The notes beneath the pieces are model-generated. The model had not been told where the DNA came from, did not search any database, and worked only from the letters and a program-made list of their open reading frames with translations. Positions 7,830 to 15,866 of a DNA stretch of 64,000 nucleotides are shown piece after piece. This DNA is from Streptomyces sp. man185 (GTDB taxonomy: Bacteria; Actinomycetota; Actinomycetes; Streptomycetales; Streptomycetaceae): positions 976 to 64,975 of the forward strand of contig NTHE01000007.1 of NCBI GenBank assembly GCA_002551355.1, given 5' to 3'. The position numbers were made by a program, and so were the translations under genes. Numbering within the stretch: position 1 is the first letter of the stretch; the number at the start of each line of letters is the position of its first letter.

Positions 7830-8282
7830 TTATCCCGCTGTGATGAGCTGCTTGCCGTCGTGGCTCCGCACGTGAGGGCCGTTGCCGTCCAGGGCGTCCA
7901 GGAGGCGGACTGCGTAGACCTCGGCCATGCGCTCGCTGACCTCGTCGGGGGTGAGCCAGGAGACGGCTGTCGACTCGCTTGATGTGCGCTCAGTGCCACC
8001 GGAGGGCTTGCAGCGGAAGACCAGGGCGACGATGCCTCGGGTCGTGTTCTTGTAGACGCCGGTGAGCTGGTCCACCTCGACGTGGATGCCTGTCTCTTCC
8101 CAGACTTCGCGGGCAACGCCGGCCTCGGGTGTCTCGTTGAGTTCGAGGATGCCGCCGGGGAGTTCCCAGGTGCCGTTGTCGGCTCGGCGGATCGCCAGGA
8201 GGCGGCCGTCCTCGCGCACCACTACTCCGGCGACGGACACGGAGTGCAGGGGAGTGGGTGCCGCTTCCTGTGATTGACTCAT
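7830..8282 (-). CDS. NUDIX hydrolase of the integrative element (150 aa)
   Basis: Starts at ATG 8282 (MSQSQEAAP). The Nudix box is clear: G-G-I-L-E, then REVWEETGI about residues 47-69 (pattern Gx5Ex7REUxEExGU), so it should hydrolyse a nucleoside diphosphate derivative. It is divergent from the GntR gene at 8313, with the start codons only about 30 bp apart, and the GntR-type operator overlaps its start. A NUDIX gene beside a GntR regulator is a recurring feature of pSAM2-like elements, where Pif, a NUDIX protein, acts in transfer immunity. The substrate is not predictable. Confidence 0.85.
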   Translation of the reverse strand: MSQSQEAAPTPLHSVSVAGVVVREDGRLLAIRRADNGTWELPGGILELNETPEAGVAREVWEETGIHVEVDQLTGVYKNTTRGIVALVFRCKPSGGTERTSSESTAVSWLTPDEVSERMAEVYAVRLLDALDGNGPHVRSHDGKQLITAG

Positions 8283-8292
8283 GTAGAGGAGC
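8277..8292. promoter_or_regulatory. GntR-type operator between NUDIX and GntR genes
   Basis: ACTCATGTAGAGGAGC overlaps the NUDIX start codon and lies 20 bp before the GntR start. It shares ACTCATGTAnAGGAG with the site at 9145-9160 in front of the transfer operon. That repeated motif at both promoters argues for one regulator controlling both, in the manner of KorSA. Confidence 0.6.
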
Positions 8293-8312
8293 ATAGGAGG
8301 CAGGGAAGGACT

Positions 8313-9092
8313 ATGGGAACTGCGGCGGGAGGGGCCGGTTCCGGTCCTCGGTATGTACAGATCGCTGATGACCTCGTGCAGCAGATCCGGGCAGGGGTTC
8401 TCAAGGCCGGCGACATGGTGCCGAGCGAATCCGAGCTGGTGGACCGCTACGGCGTTTCTGGCGGGACGATCCGTAAGGCCATGGTCGAGGTCCGGGCGAG
8501 CGGGCTCGTCGAGACCAGGCATGGCAAGGGCTCCATTGTGAAGAACCGGCCCCCCGTACGGCATCGCTCCTCCGATCGGTTCCGGCGCTCGCTCCGGCAA
8601 GGTGGCCAGGCGGCTTACCTCGCGGAGTCCGCACAGTCCGGTGCCACCGCGAAAGTCAGCGTCCTCTACATCGGTCCCATGGACGCGCCCGAGGATGCCG
8701 CCGAGCGCCTGGGCGTGACCGCCGGTACGCAGGTGTTGGCCCGCCGGCGCCTCTACTTCCGTAACGGCACGCCGGTGGAAACTGCCTCGTCGTACCTGCC
8801 CTGGGACGTGGTGAAGGAGATCCCCGAGCTGTTCGCCGAGAACCCCGGGGGCGGTGGCATCTACGCCCGACTCGAAGACCACGGCCATGAGTTCGCGGAG
8901 TTCGTCGAGACGCTGCAAGCGCGCCCGGCCTCGAAGTCGGAGGCGTCGGAACTGGCGCTCAGCCCTGGTGCGCCCGTGGTTCACCTGATCCGGGAGGCCC
9001 GTACAACTGCGGGTCGGGTGGTCGAGGTGTGCGACACGCTCATGGCCGCTGACCAGTTCGTTTTCGAGTATCGGATCCCTGCCGCCGACTGA
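8313..9092 (+). CDS. GntR/UTRA regulator of the AICE, KorSA-like position (259 aa)
   Basis: ATG 8313 follows GGAGGCAGGGAAGG. Residues about 12-78 form the GntR winged helix (IADDLVQQIRAGVLKAGDMV, VSGGTIRKAMVEVR, HGKGSIV), and about 100-255 the UTRA domain. It lies between the NUDIX gene and the replication/transfer operon, the position of the pSAM2 repressor KorSA. Matching operators at 8277 and 9145 suggest it represses itself and the operon starting at 9232. Family certain; repressor role inferred. Confidence 0.9.
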   Translation: MGTAAGGAGSGPRYVQIADDLVQQIRAGVLKAGDMVPSESELVDRYGVSGGTIRKAMVEVRASGLVETRHGKGSIVKNRPPVRHRSSDRFRRSLRQGGQAAYLAESAQSGATAKVSVLYIGPMDAPEDAAERLGVTAGTQVLARRRLYFRNGTPVETASSYLPWDVVKEIPELFAENPGGGGIYARLEDHGHEFAEFVETLQARPASKSEASELALSPGAPVVHLIREARTTAGRVVEVCDTLMAADQFVFEYRIPAAD

Positions 9093-9142
9093 CGCCCGCT
9101 CAACTTCCCTCAACCCGTCGTGAGTTCTTCCTCGCGGCGGGT

Positions 9143-9196
9143 TGACTCATGTACAGGAGTCATGCACTCTTCTTCATGTCACTCATATACATGAGT
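9143..9196 (+). promoter_or_regulatory. Promoter/operator of the AICE transfer operon
   Basis: Two operator-like sites occur: ACTCATGTACAGGAGT (9145-9160) and the perfect inverted repeat ACTCATATACATGAGT (9181-9196). The first overlaps a possible -35 (TTGACT, 9143). A TATA-like stretch (TCTATAGAGG) follows near 9211 before the GTG start at 9232. A bound repressor would occlude this promoter. Confidence 0.6.
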
Positions 9197-9231
9197 GGCG
9201 GAGTTCAGCATCTATAGAGGAGTGATCTGCT

Positions 9232-9591
9232 GTGCGTCAGATTCCCGTCGACACCTCCAGCGCTGTCGTGATGGTCGCCAAGACTCCGCAGGTCAAGGTC
9301 CGTGACCGCCGCACCGGTGAGATCGCCACCGACATGGAGACCGGTGCTCAGCTCATGACCGTGGACGTGATGTTCGCAGCGAACGAGGAGGTGGAGATCC
9401 TGTCCGTCACCGTTCCGGAGCCCGGGATCACCGGTGAGCTGTCCATGGGTACGCCGGTCGCGCTCACCGGCCTGGTCGCTCGTCCGTGGGAGAACGACTT
9501 CAACGGCCAGCGGCGGCACGGCATCGCGTTCCGGGCGGTCGCGGTCACCTCGCTCGCCGATGTCGCCGCCACAGGGTCGAAGGCGGCCTGA
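9232..9591 (+). CDS. SCO3933-family regulatory protein (119 aa)
   Basis: Starts at GTG 9232 (MRQIPVDTSSAVVMVAKTP) after AGAGGAG. The conserved pattern KVRDRRTGEIATDMETG, then VPEPGITGELSMGTPV, then ARPWENDFNGQRRHGIAFRA is the signature of a short protein found in nearly every Streptomyces AICE upstream of tra. The predicted beta-rich fold resembles an OB-type module, but DNA binding is unproven. It is the first gene of the operon and is followed 3 nt later by the TraSA start. Confidence 0.85.
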   Translation: MRQIPVDTSSAVVMVAKTPQVKVRDRRTGEIATDMETGAQLMTVDVMFAANEEVEILSVTVPEPGITGELSMGTPVALTGLVARPWENDFNGQRRHGIAFRAVAVTSLADVAATGSKAA

Positions 9592-9593
9592 TC

Positions 9594-10946
9594 ATGACGG
9601 CCTTCACGGTCGCTCTGGTGCTGGTCGTCGCCGCTGCGGGTCTCCTGCGGTGGCGGCGGCCCGCCTGGTACTGGCTGGCCTTCGGGGTCACTCTGGCCGC
9701 GCTGCGGGTCTTGGTCCGGTACCGCTCGGTCATGGACGCGTGCGGGTTGACCGTTCCGCCGGCGCGGTGGCGGCTATCTCTGGCTCGGGCCACCAACCGG
9801 CCGATACCTGAGCCCCGCCCACCGCGTATCCGGCGACTGCGGCCGACTCGCACCGGCCTGGTCCTCCGACTCAAGCTCCGTCCCGGCCAGGACGTCTTCG
9901 ACATCGCTGCGGCCTCGGACCGGCTTCGGCACTCGTTCTCGATGTTCGGCGTGACCTCGCGTGAGGTGCGATCCGGTGTCGTCGAGGTGCGGATGACCGG
10001 ATACGACGTGCTCAAGCGGGTGCGGATGCCTGCTGAGACGGAGACCCGGGCGATGCGGGTACCGGTCGCCCTTCGGGAAGACGGGTCGGTGCACTACCGC
10101 GACTACCGCGCGATACCTCACGCCCTCACCCTCGGCGCCACGGAGTCCGGCAAGTCGGTCTACCAACGCAACCTGGTCGCCGGCCTTGCTCCTCTGGACG
10201 TTGCCCTCGTCGGCATCGACTGCAAGCGAGGGGTCGAACTCTTCCCGCTGGCGCGCCGGTTCTCAGCGCTGGCCGACAGCCCGGACACCGCTGCCGAACT
10301 CCTCGATGCACTCGTGGCGCGGATGGCGGACGTCTACCGCCTCATCCGTACCCAGCAGCGCATCACTGTCGGTGTGCCGGACGCGGAGATCGCCGCCGAC
10401 ATCTGGGACCTTCCTGATGAGCTCCGCCCGACCCCGATCGTCGTCCTGGTCGACGAGGTGGCCGAACTCGCCCTGCACGCAACGAAGGAGGAGGAGAGGC
10501 GGCGGGACCGCATCATCACCGCCCTGGTACGTCTCGCGCAGCTCGGCCGCGCCGCCGGTATCTACCTCGAAATCTGCGGACAGCGCTTCGGCTCCGAACT
10601 CGGCAAGGGCATCACCATGCTCCGCGCCCAACTCACCGGCCGCACCGCCCACCGTCTCAACGACGAGACCTCCGCCAACATGGCCTTCGGCGAAATCGCC
10701 CCGGACGCGGTCCTCGCCGCCATCCAGATTCCCGCCGAACTGCGAGGCCTCGCCATCGCGGGAGACGCGTCCGGCGGTTGGCACCGCATCCGCGCTCCGC
10801 ACACATCGCTCCGCCAAGCCGTGAACCTCTGCAACCGGTACGCCGACAGGACCCCGGACCTGCCCGAGCTGGCCCCTTTCCGGCCCACCACCGGCACCGC
10901 CACCGAGCTTGTGCCATCGGCGAAGGCCTCTCCGGCCACCGTCTGA
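9594..10946 (+). CDS. traSA: FtsK/SpoIIIE-like conjugal DNA translocase, TraSA type (450 aa)
   Basis: ATG 9594 is chosen because the hydrophobic N-terminus follows directly (FTVALVLVVAAAGLL and YWLAFGVTLAALRVL form two membrane segments). The cytosolic domain has Walker A GATESGKS at about 181-188 and Walker B VVLVDEVAEL at about 281-290. In pSAM2 and relatives a single TraB/TraSA protein moves double-stranded DNA between hyphae. Length fits the family (about 450). It is co-directional and almost contiguous with the SCO3933-type gene and the spread genes. Confidence 0.93.
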   Translation: MTAFTVALVLVVAAAGLLRWRRPAWYWLAFGVTLAALRVLVRYRSVMDACGLTVPPARWRLSLARATNRPIPEPRPPRIRRLRPTRTGLVLRLKLRPGQDVFDIAAASDRLRHSFSMFGVTSREVRSGVVEVRMTGYDVLKRVRMPAETETRAMRVPVALREDGSVHYRDYRAIPHALTLGATESGKSVYQRNLVAGLAPLDVALVGIDCKRGVELFPLARRFSALADSPDTAAELLDALVARMADVYRLIRTQQRITVGVPDAEIAADIWDLPDELRPTPIVVLVDEVAELALHATKEEERRRDRIITALVRLAQLGRAAGIYLEICGQRFGSELGKGITMLRAQLTGRTAHRLNDETSANMAFGEIAPDAVLAAIQIPAELRGLAIAGDASGGWHRIRAPHTSLRQAVNLCNRYADRTPDLPELAPFRPTTGTATELVPSAKASPATV

Positions 10947-11026
10947 TCTCTCCCCCCACTCGGTAGGCGTGACCGTCTTCGCGCCGAGTCCCTACCACTG
11001 CCATGCCCAGAGAAGGGAGAACCGCC

Positions 11027-11209
11027 ATGTGCCCCGACTGCGAGGACTTCGCCCGGACCGTGCTTCTGCTCGGCCAACTCGCCCTGTACGCCGACACGGC
11101 CGGCGCCGACCTCGACTTCGTGGACGTCGTCAGCCCGTCCCTCGCCGTGTCGCTGCCGGAGCCGCCGGGCACGTTCCCGGACGACTCCGACCCCGCTGAG
11201 GACTTCTGA
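11027..11209 (+). CDS. Small acidic AICE protein (60 aa)
   Basis: ATG 11027 (MCPDCEDFARTVLLLGQLAL) has GGGAGA upstream. The CPDC motif at the extreme N-terminus and an acidic tail (DDSDPAEDF) are its only marks. Its stop overlaps the next start (TGATG). It sits between tra and the DUF2637 gene. No function is assigned. Confidence 0.6.
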   Translation: MCPDCEDFARTVLLLGQLALYADTAGADLDFVDVVSPSLAVSLPEPPGTFPDDSDPAEDF

Positions 11210-11874
11210 TGGGCGCCCGGCACGGTCTCCGGATCGACGCGGTGTTGATCCAGGCGGTCATCGCCGGAGCTCTGTCCTTCGCCCACCTGCACGACCTCGC
11301 CGCCGCGGCCGGACAGGACGGCTGGAAGGCATGGGCCTACCCGGTCAGCGTCGACCTGCTCCTTGTCGCCGCCTGGCGTCGGCTGCGCAGTGAGGGCCCG
11401 TCCCGGTTGGCCTGGTGCTGGTTCCTGATCGCCCTGTTCGCCTCGCTCGGCGCCAACGTCGCCACCGCCGGGTTCCTCGACCTGGCCGACCCGCCGGCCC
11501 CGCTCCGGCTCGGCATCGCCGGATGGCCCGCACTCGCCTTCCTCGGCGGCACTCTCCTCGCCCACTCGTCGGGGAGGCCGGAGCCAGCTCCGCCAGCCGC
11601 CGTCACGGAGACGAAGGACGTCGAGCCAGCGCGTGTGCCTGACGCCGCCCCGATCCCATCCCAGGCCGATGAGCCCCCTGCCACAAAGGCCCTCTCCTCG
11701 CCCCCGGCCCCGTCCCCGGATCCGCCCGTCCCCGCTGTGCTGATCGACCACGCCCGCAAGGTGGCCGACGAGTACCGCACCCGCACCGGATCACCGATCG
11801 ATTCCGACACCCTCCGCTCCCGCCTCGGCGTTCCGCCCCACCTCGCCGACGCCATCGCCGCCCGCCTCAGCTGA
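11209..11874 (+). CDS. DUF2637 membrane protein, spread-type (221 aa)
   Basis: ATG 11209 overlaps the previous stop. The N-terminal half contains helices (LIQAVIAGALSFAHLHDLAA, WAYPVSVDLLLVAAW, WCWFLIALFASLGANVATAG, WPALAFLGGTLLA) typical of DUF2637. Residues about 125-165 form a Pro/Ala-rich linker, and the end (DSDTLRSRLGVPPHLADAI) resembles a small helix-turn-helix. Such proteins lie in the spd region of Streptomyces elements and are thought to aid intramycelial plasmid spread. Confidence 0.75.
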   Translation: MGARHGLRIDAVLIQAVIAGALSFAHLHDLAAAAGQDGWKAWAYPVSVDLLLVAAWRRLRSEGPSRLAWCWFLIALFASLGANVATAGFLDLADPPAPLRLGIAGWPALAFLGGTLLAHSSGRPEPAPPAAVTETKDVEPARVPDAAPIPSQADEPPATKALSSPPAPSPDPPVPAVLIDHARKVADEYRTRTGSPIDSDTLRSRLGVPPHLADAIAARLS

Positions 11875-11892
11875 CTGCAAAGGAGAACTGAG

Positions 11893-12078
11893 ATGACCCA
11901 CGATCCCGCCGACCTGACCGTGGCCGACTACCTCGACGGAGCGCGTGAGATGGCCGCAGCCGGACGTCCCTTCCTCGCTCACCTGCTCGCCGAGGAAGCC
12001 GCACGGCGCGTCGACGACCCGGCCACCGCCCGCAGCATCCGCACCCAGTACACCGACCCGACGACCGACAGGGGCTGA
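11893..12078 (+). CDS. Small AICE protein (61 aa)
   Basis: ATG 11893 (MTHDPADLTVADYLDGA) follows AAGGAGAA. The product is helical and acidic, ending in RTQYTDPTTDRG. It is regularly present in this slot of AICEs between the DUF2637 protein and the short transfer protein. No domain is recognised. Confidence 0.6.
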   Translation: MTHDPADLTVADYLDGAREMAAAGRPFLAHLLAEEAARRVDDPATARSIRTQYTDPTTDRG

Positions 12079-12083
12079 CCGGC

Positions 12084-12275
12084 ATGCCCGCCCGCGACAG
12101 CTTCCACTCCGTGATGCGTATCGGCCCCGTGCAGATCGGCACCCACCGCGACCGCACCGGCCGCACCGCCCACGCCGCCGTCTGCACTGCCGACCGCTGC
12201 GGCTGGTCCGCCGACTACTCCAGCCGGACCGCCGCCCAACTCGCCGCCCGTACCCACCGCTGCACCGTCCGTTAG
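12084..12275 (+). CDS. Mobile element transfer protein, SpdA/SpdD type (63 aa)
   Basis: ATG 12084 (MPARDSFHSVMRIGPVQIG). The short basic product contains VCTADRCGWSADYSSRTAA and a distal HRC, suggesting metal-chelating Cys/His. Proteins of this length and pattern are annotated as mobile element transfer proteins in Streptomyces AICEs. The gene is in a tight run with neighbours 5 and 12 bp away. Confidence 0.65.
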   Translation: MPARDSFHSVMRIGPVQIGTHRDRTGRTAHAAVCTADRCGWSADYSSRTAAQLAARTHRCTVR

Positions 12276-12287
12276 GAGACAGCGTCC

Positions 12288-12443
12288 ATGGACGTCCCCC
12301 TCTGGATCGCCCTGCTGGTCGTCGGCTACCTCGGCATCAAGCTCTTCCGTCCGCCGGTGTGGCTGATCTGCGTGCTCCTCCTCGGCGGCTACCTCCTCGC
12401 CGACAGCCTCTTCGCCTCCGTCATCGACATCGCCGTCAAGTAA
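12288..12443 (+). CDS. Very small spread-region membrane protein (51 aa)
   Basis: ATG 12288 follows TTAGGAGACAGCG. The product has two hydrophobic stretches (WIALLVVGYLGIKLF and WLICVLLLGGYLLADSLFA), so it is a small two-pass membrane peptide, ending DIAVK. Comparable peptides occur in the spd region upstream of SpdB2. The call rests on hydrophobicity, ribosome site and conserved slot. Confidence 0.6.
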   Translation: MDVPLWIALLVVGYLGIKLFRPPVWLICVLLLGGYLLADSLFASVIDIAVK

Positions 12444-12470
12444 CCCGCGCCCGGGAGAGAAGAACCACCC

Positions 12471-12785
12471 ATGTTCCAGCCCAAGATCCCGACCATGCCG
12501 CAGCCCTCGGGCCTGGTCACCCCGCCCGCCGTCGTCCAGCCGACCACCATCACGCCGGGCACGCCTGCCCCGGCACCCGCCGCCGCCCCTGAGCCGTTCC
12601 GTCCGGTCGTACAGCTCACCCCCGGCACCGCGGTCGCGCTCGTCGGCGCCGGTACCGCCGTCGTCCTGGTCGTCGGCACCGTCCTGGTCTCGCTGCTCCT
12701 GGCGGTCGCCGTCACCAGTGCCTCGGTCGCGGTCTGCGCGGTCGTCCTGCGCTCCCTGATCGCGTCCAACGCCAAACGCCGCTGA
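12471..12785 (+). CDS. SpdB2-like plasmid spread protein (104 aa)
   Basis: ATG 12471 (MFQPKIPTMPQPSGLVTPP). A Pro/Ala-rich N-terminal half is followed by one long hydrophobic segment (VALVGAGTAVVLVVGTVLVS, extended to about residue 90) and a basic tail NAKRR. This is the organisation of SpdB2-type proteins, membrane partners of TraB during intramycelial spread. It is followed by a hairpin before rep. Confidence 0.7.
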   Translation: MFQPKIPTMPQPSGLVTPPAVVQPTTITPGTPAPAPAAAPEPFRPVVQLTPGTAVALVGAGTAVVLVVGTVLVSLLLAVAVTSASVAVCAVVLRSLIASNAKRR

Positions 12786-12791
12786 CCGGCC

Positions 12792-12831
12792 CCCGGGCGG
12801 CCTCGATACCGCCAAGCATCCGCCGCCCGGG
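12792..12831 (+). terminator. Hairpin between spd genes and rep
   Basis: CCCGGGCGG (12792-12800) pairs with CCGCCCGGG (12823-12831), a perfect 9-bp GC stem. It may attenuate read-through into rep. Confidence 0.5.
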
Positions 12832-12876
12832 AGCCGTGCCCACCGATCGATCTTGCAACCGGAAGGAACCCCCAGC

Positions 12877-14289
12877 ATGGCCCACCGGCCCTCACCCTCG
12901 AAACAGAAGCGGCCCATGCCCGCCCCACAGCTCGACCCGACCGTCCTCGGGGACGTCCTGCGGGTGGCCTCGGCCTCCGACTACTCCCGCTGGGAGGACC
13001 AGATCCGCCGCACCGGCGGCTGTGCCGACCCCGTCCATCTGAGCGGCTGGGTGACCCACAAGGACAAGACCACCGGCGAGACCCTGCACCGCTACTCGAC
13101 CGCGTACGAGCCGGGCGGACGCCTCCGCATCGCCTGCGGCAACCGCCGCGCCTCCCGCTGCCCCTCCTGCGCCTGGACCTACGCGGGCGACACCTACCAC
13201 CTGATCCGTGCCGGCCTCGCCGGAGACGACCGCCGCGACATCACCGCCGCCGTCCGCGACCACCCGCGCGTCTTCGCCACCCTCACCGCACCTTCGTTCG
13301 GCCCTGTCCACAACCGCCCCGACCGGGGCACCTGCCGGTGCGGCACGGCACACGCCTCGGACTCCGCGGACCTGGGCTCCGCCCTTGATGCGGAGACCTA
13401 CGACTACGCGGGCGCTGTCCTCTTCAACAACCATGCCGGGGAGCTCTGGCAGCGTTTCACCACCCGACTCCGCCGCGAACTCGCCATCCACGCAGGAATC
13501 CCACGCCGTGAGCTGGGTGACCATCTCCGGGTCTCCTTCGGCAAGGTCGCCGAGTTCCAGAAGCGTGGAGCCCTCCACTTCCATGCCGTCGTACGTCTCG
13601 ACGGCCCGGAGGGACCTTGTACTCCGCCGCCCTCTTGGGCCACGGTCGATCTCCTCACCGACGCGATACGCGCCGCAGCCGCGCACTCGTACACGTCGGT
13701 CTCCGTCCCGGCGGCCGGTGAACAGTCGTCTCGGACCTTTCGATGGGGCCGACAGCTCGACGTCCGCCCGGTCAAGGCCTTCGGTGACGGTTCGGATGTC
13801 ACTGAGCAGGCAGTCGCCTCGTACGTGGCGAAGTACGCAACCAAGGCCGCCGAGAACACCGGCACCCTGGACCGCCGCATCGGGGAACTCGCCGAACTCG
13901 ACCGCCACCGCGTTCCCGATCACACTCGTCGGCTCATCACCGCATGCCGTGAGCTCGACAGCCTCTATCCGGATCGGCGCCTCTGGGCCTGGGCGCACAT
14001 GCTCGGCTTTCGCGGCCACTTCTCGTCCAAGTCCCGCACCTACTCGACCACCCTCGGCGCCCTCCGTCAGGAAAGGGCCGACTACCGCGCCGCCCAGGAA
14101 GCGCCTGCTCTCGGCCTCGCCGACCGCGAACCGGACACCGTCCTCGTCCTGACCGACTGGCAGTACGTCGGCCACGGGCACACCCCCGGCGAAGGGGCCC
14201 TTGCCGCCACCATCGCCCGTGATCTCCAGACCAACCGCGAGACCGCCCGCGAAGCCCGGTATGACGCTCTGGAAGGGGCAGCTGCATGA
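12877..14289 (+). CDS. repSA: RepSA-like rolling-circle replication initiator (470 aa)
   Basis: ATG 12877 has GGAAGGAA 8 nt upstream. A Cys cluster (C87, C95, C98) forms an N-terminal zinc knuckle. Rolling-circle motifs follow: FATLTAPS (133-140, motif 1), HFH at 234-236 (motif 2, metal-binding HxH) and YVAKY at 316-320 (motif 3, catalytic tyrosine region). Length and order match RepSA of pSAM2, which nicks the element origin and drives its excised circular replication. It is coupled to xis by an ATGA overlap. Confidence 0.92.
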   Translation: MAHRPSPSKQKRPMPAPQLDPTVLGDVLRVASASDYSRWEDQIRRTGGCADPVHLSGWVTHKDKTTGETLHRYSTAYEPGGRLRIACGNRRASRCPSCAWTYAGDTYHLIRAGLAGDDRRDITAAVRDHPRVFATLTAPSFGPVHNRPDRGTCRCGTAHASDSADLGSALDAETYDYAGAVLFNNHAGELWQRFTTRLRRELAIHAGIPRRELGDHLRVSFGKVAEFQKRGALHFHAVVRLDGPEGPCTPPPSWATVDLLTDAIRAAAAHSYTSVSVPAAGEQSSRTFRWGRQLDVRPVKAFGDGSDVTEQAVASYVAKYATKAAENTGTLDRRIGELAELDRHRVPDHTRRLITACRELDSLYPDRRLWAWAHMLGFRGHFSSKSRTYSTTLGALRQERADYRAAQEAPALGLADREPDTVLVLTDWQYVGHGHTPGEGALAATIARDLQTNRETAREARYDALEGAAA

Positions 14290-14492
14290 CCACCACCGTG
14301 ATCGAGCGCAAGTGGCACTCCACCACCGAGGTCGCCGAGATGCTCGGCTTCGGGCTCTCCAAGACGAAAATGCTCGTGCTCACCGGGGAGATCCGCTCCG
14401 TGAAAGTCGGCCGCAACCGCCGCATCCTCCCGGCCTGGGTGGACGAGTACATCCAGCGTGTCTCCGCCGACGCCGAAGGGTGGGTGGCATGA
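14286..14492 (+). CDS. xis: Excisionase/AlpA-MerR-like DNA-binding protein (68 aa)
   Basis: ATG 14286 overlaps the rep stop. The winged helix (WHSTTEVAEMLGFGLSKTKM, then GEIRSVKVGRNRRILPAWV) is the standard helix-turn-helix_17 of AICE excisionases. Its stop overlaps the int start (ATGA). It assists Int in excision by bending the attachment-site DNA. Confidence 0.92.
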   Translation: MTTTVIERKWHSTTEVAEMLGFGLSKTKMLVLTGEIRSVKVGRNRRILPAWVDEYIQRVSADAEGWVA

Positions 14493-15715
14493 CCGGCAAG
14501 CGCGGCAACGGAGAGGGCTCCATCTACCCGTACAAGAACGGCTTCGCGGCCTACGTCTGGGTGACCAAGCCGGACGGGAAGCGCGCAAGGAAGTACGCGT
14601 ACGGCAAGACCCGCGAAGAGGTCCACGACAAGTGGCTGGCCCTCCACGCGGAAGCGAAGAAGGGGCCAGTGGCCACCCGGCACCGCACCCTCGACGCCTT
14701 CCTGGCGTACTGGCTCGACTCGATCGTGAAGCCCAACCTCGCCCCGCTGTCCTACGTCTCGTACGAGGGGTACGTCAGGCTCTACATCACCCCTCACCTC
14801 GGCTCCAAGCGGCTCGACAAGCTCACCGTCCGGGATGTGCGCGAGTGGCTGACCAAGCTGGGCACCGTCTGTCAGTGCTGCGCCCAGGGGAAGGACGAGA
14901 AGAGGGCGGCTGCTCGACGGAAGTGCTGCGCGGTCGGAGACTGCTGCGAGTCGTACCCGTCCCGCCGGGTGATCCAGGCATCCCGCGACGCTCTGCGGGC
15001 TGCCCTGACGCATGCGGTCACAGAGGAGGAGATCGGTAAGAACGTCGCCTCGCTCGTGAAGGTGCCGAAGCCTCGTCGACGCCGGATCAAGCCGTGGTCT
15101 GTTGCTGAGGCCGGCCAGTTCCTCGCGGACGCTGCCGCTCGCGATGACCACCTCTTCGCAGCCTGGGTTCTTGTGCTGACGCTCGGCCTGAGGCGCGGGG
15201 AGGTTCTGGGGCTTACGTGGAAGTCCATCGACTTCGAGGCTGGGGAACTGTACGTGGACCACCAGATCCAGCGGGCTGGCAGGCAGATCCTCCACCGCGA
15301 GACCAAGACCGAGGACTCTGACGACTTCCTGCCCCTGCCGTCCCTCTGCATGAAAGCCCTACGGATGCGCCGGGCTCAGCAGGTCGGCGACCGGACGGCC
15401 GCGGGCGAACTCTGGCAGGACGCGCACGGCCTGGTGTTCACCACCAAGTACGGCACTCCGATCGAGCCGGGGAACCTCACCCGGATGTTCGCACTTCGGG
15501 CCCGCCGCGCCGGCCTCCGGGTCATCCCGCTGCGGAACACACGGCACACATGCAGTTCGCTCCTGGTCGCGCTCAAAGTGCACCCGAAGATCGCTCAGCG
15601 AATCCTTCGGCACTCACAGATCGCCATGACGATGGAGGTCTACGCCGAGGCCAGCGAGGAAGAGGTACGCGCCGCGATCGGCAAGCTGTCCGACGCGATG
15701 GGCGGTACCGGCTGA
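14489..15715 (+). CDS. int: Tyrosine integrase of the AICE (408 aa)
   Basis: ATG 14489 (MTGKRGNGEGSIYPYKNG) is preferred over upstream frames because of the ATGA overlap with xis and the family-typical N-terminus. A SAM-like core-binding domain spans about 65-180 and the catalytic domain about 195-400, with Arg in GLRRGEVLGL (about 232), RNTRHT near 350, LRHSQ near 374 and the nucleophile Tyr in MEVYAE near 384. A Cys-rich insert (CQCCAQG to CCAVGDCCES, about 128-157) lies before the catalytic domain. It adjoins tRNA-Arg, the probable attachment site. Confidence 0.93.
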   Translation: MTGKRGNGEGSIYPYKNGFAAYVWVTKPDGKRARKYAYGKTREEVHDKWLALHAEAKKGPVATRHRTLDAFLAYWLDSIVKPNLAPLSYVSYEGYVRLYITPHLGSKRLDKLTVRDVREWLTKLGTVCQCCAQGKDEKRAAARRKCCAVGDCCESYPSRRVIQASRDALRAALTHAVTEEEIGKNVASLVKVPKPRRRRIKPWSVAEAGQFLADAAARDDHLFAAWVLVLTLGLRRGEVLGLTWKSIDFEAGELYVDHQIQRAGRQILHRETKTEDSDDFLPLPSLCMKALRMRRAQQVGDRTAAGELWQDAHGLVFTTKYGTPIEPGNLTRMFALRARRAGLRVIPLRNTRHTCSSLLVALKVHPKIAQRILRHSQIAMTMEVYAEASEEEVRAAIGKLSDAMGGTG

Positions 15716-15752
15716 CACGGTTGCTGTACTTCGCTGCTGTACGGGCAACGCG

Positions 15753-15784
15753 AGAGGCCCCCAGGATTTCTCCTGGGGGCCTCT
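15753..15784. terminator. Bidirectional hairpin between int and tRNA-Arg
   Basis: AGAGGCCCCCAGGA (15753-15766) and its exact complement (15771-15784) with loop TTTC give a 14-bp perfect stem. It serves convergent int and tRNA transcripts. Short repeats TGCTGTAC just before it (15722, 15736) may be integrase arm sites. Confidence 0.8.
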
Positions 15785-15793
15785 GGGCTGCTG

Positions 15794-15866
15794 TGCACTC
15801 GGCAGGATTCGAACCTGCAACCTTCTGATCCGTAGTCAGATGCTCTATCCGTTAAGCTACGAGTGC
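15794..15866 (-). tRNA. tRNA-Arg (anticodon ACG), integration site of the AICE
   Basis: Reading the minus strand from 15866, acceptor GCACTCG pairs with CGAGTGC, the D arm is AGCTTAACGGATAGAGC, the anticodon loop is CTACGGA (anticodon ACG), and the T arm has GGTTCGAATCC. The discriminator is A and CCA is not encoded. The complete gene is restored at the int side, so its 3' part is the likely attachment core. Confidence 0.95.
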
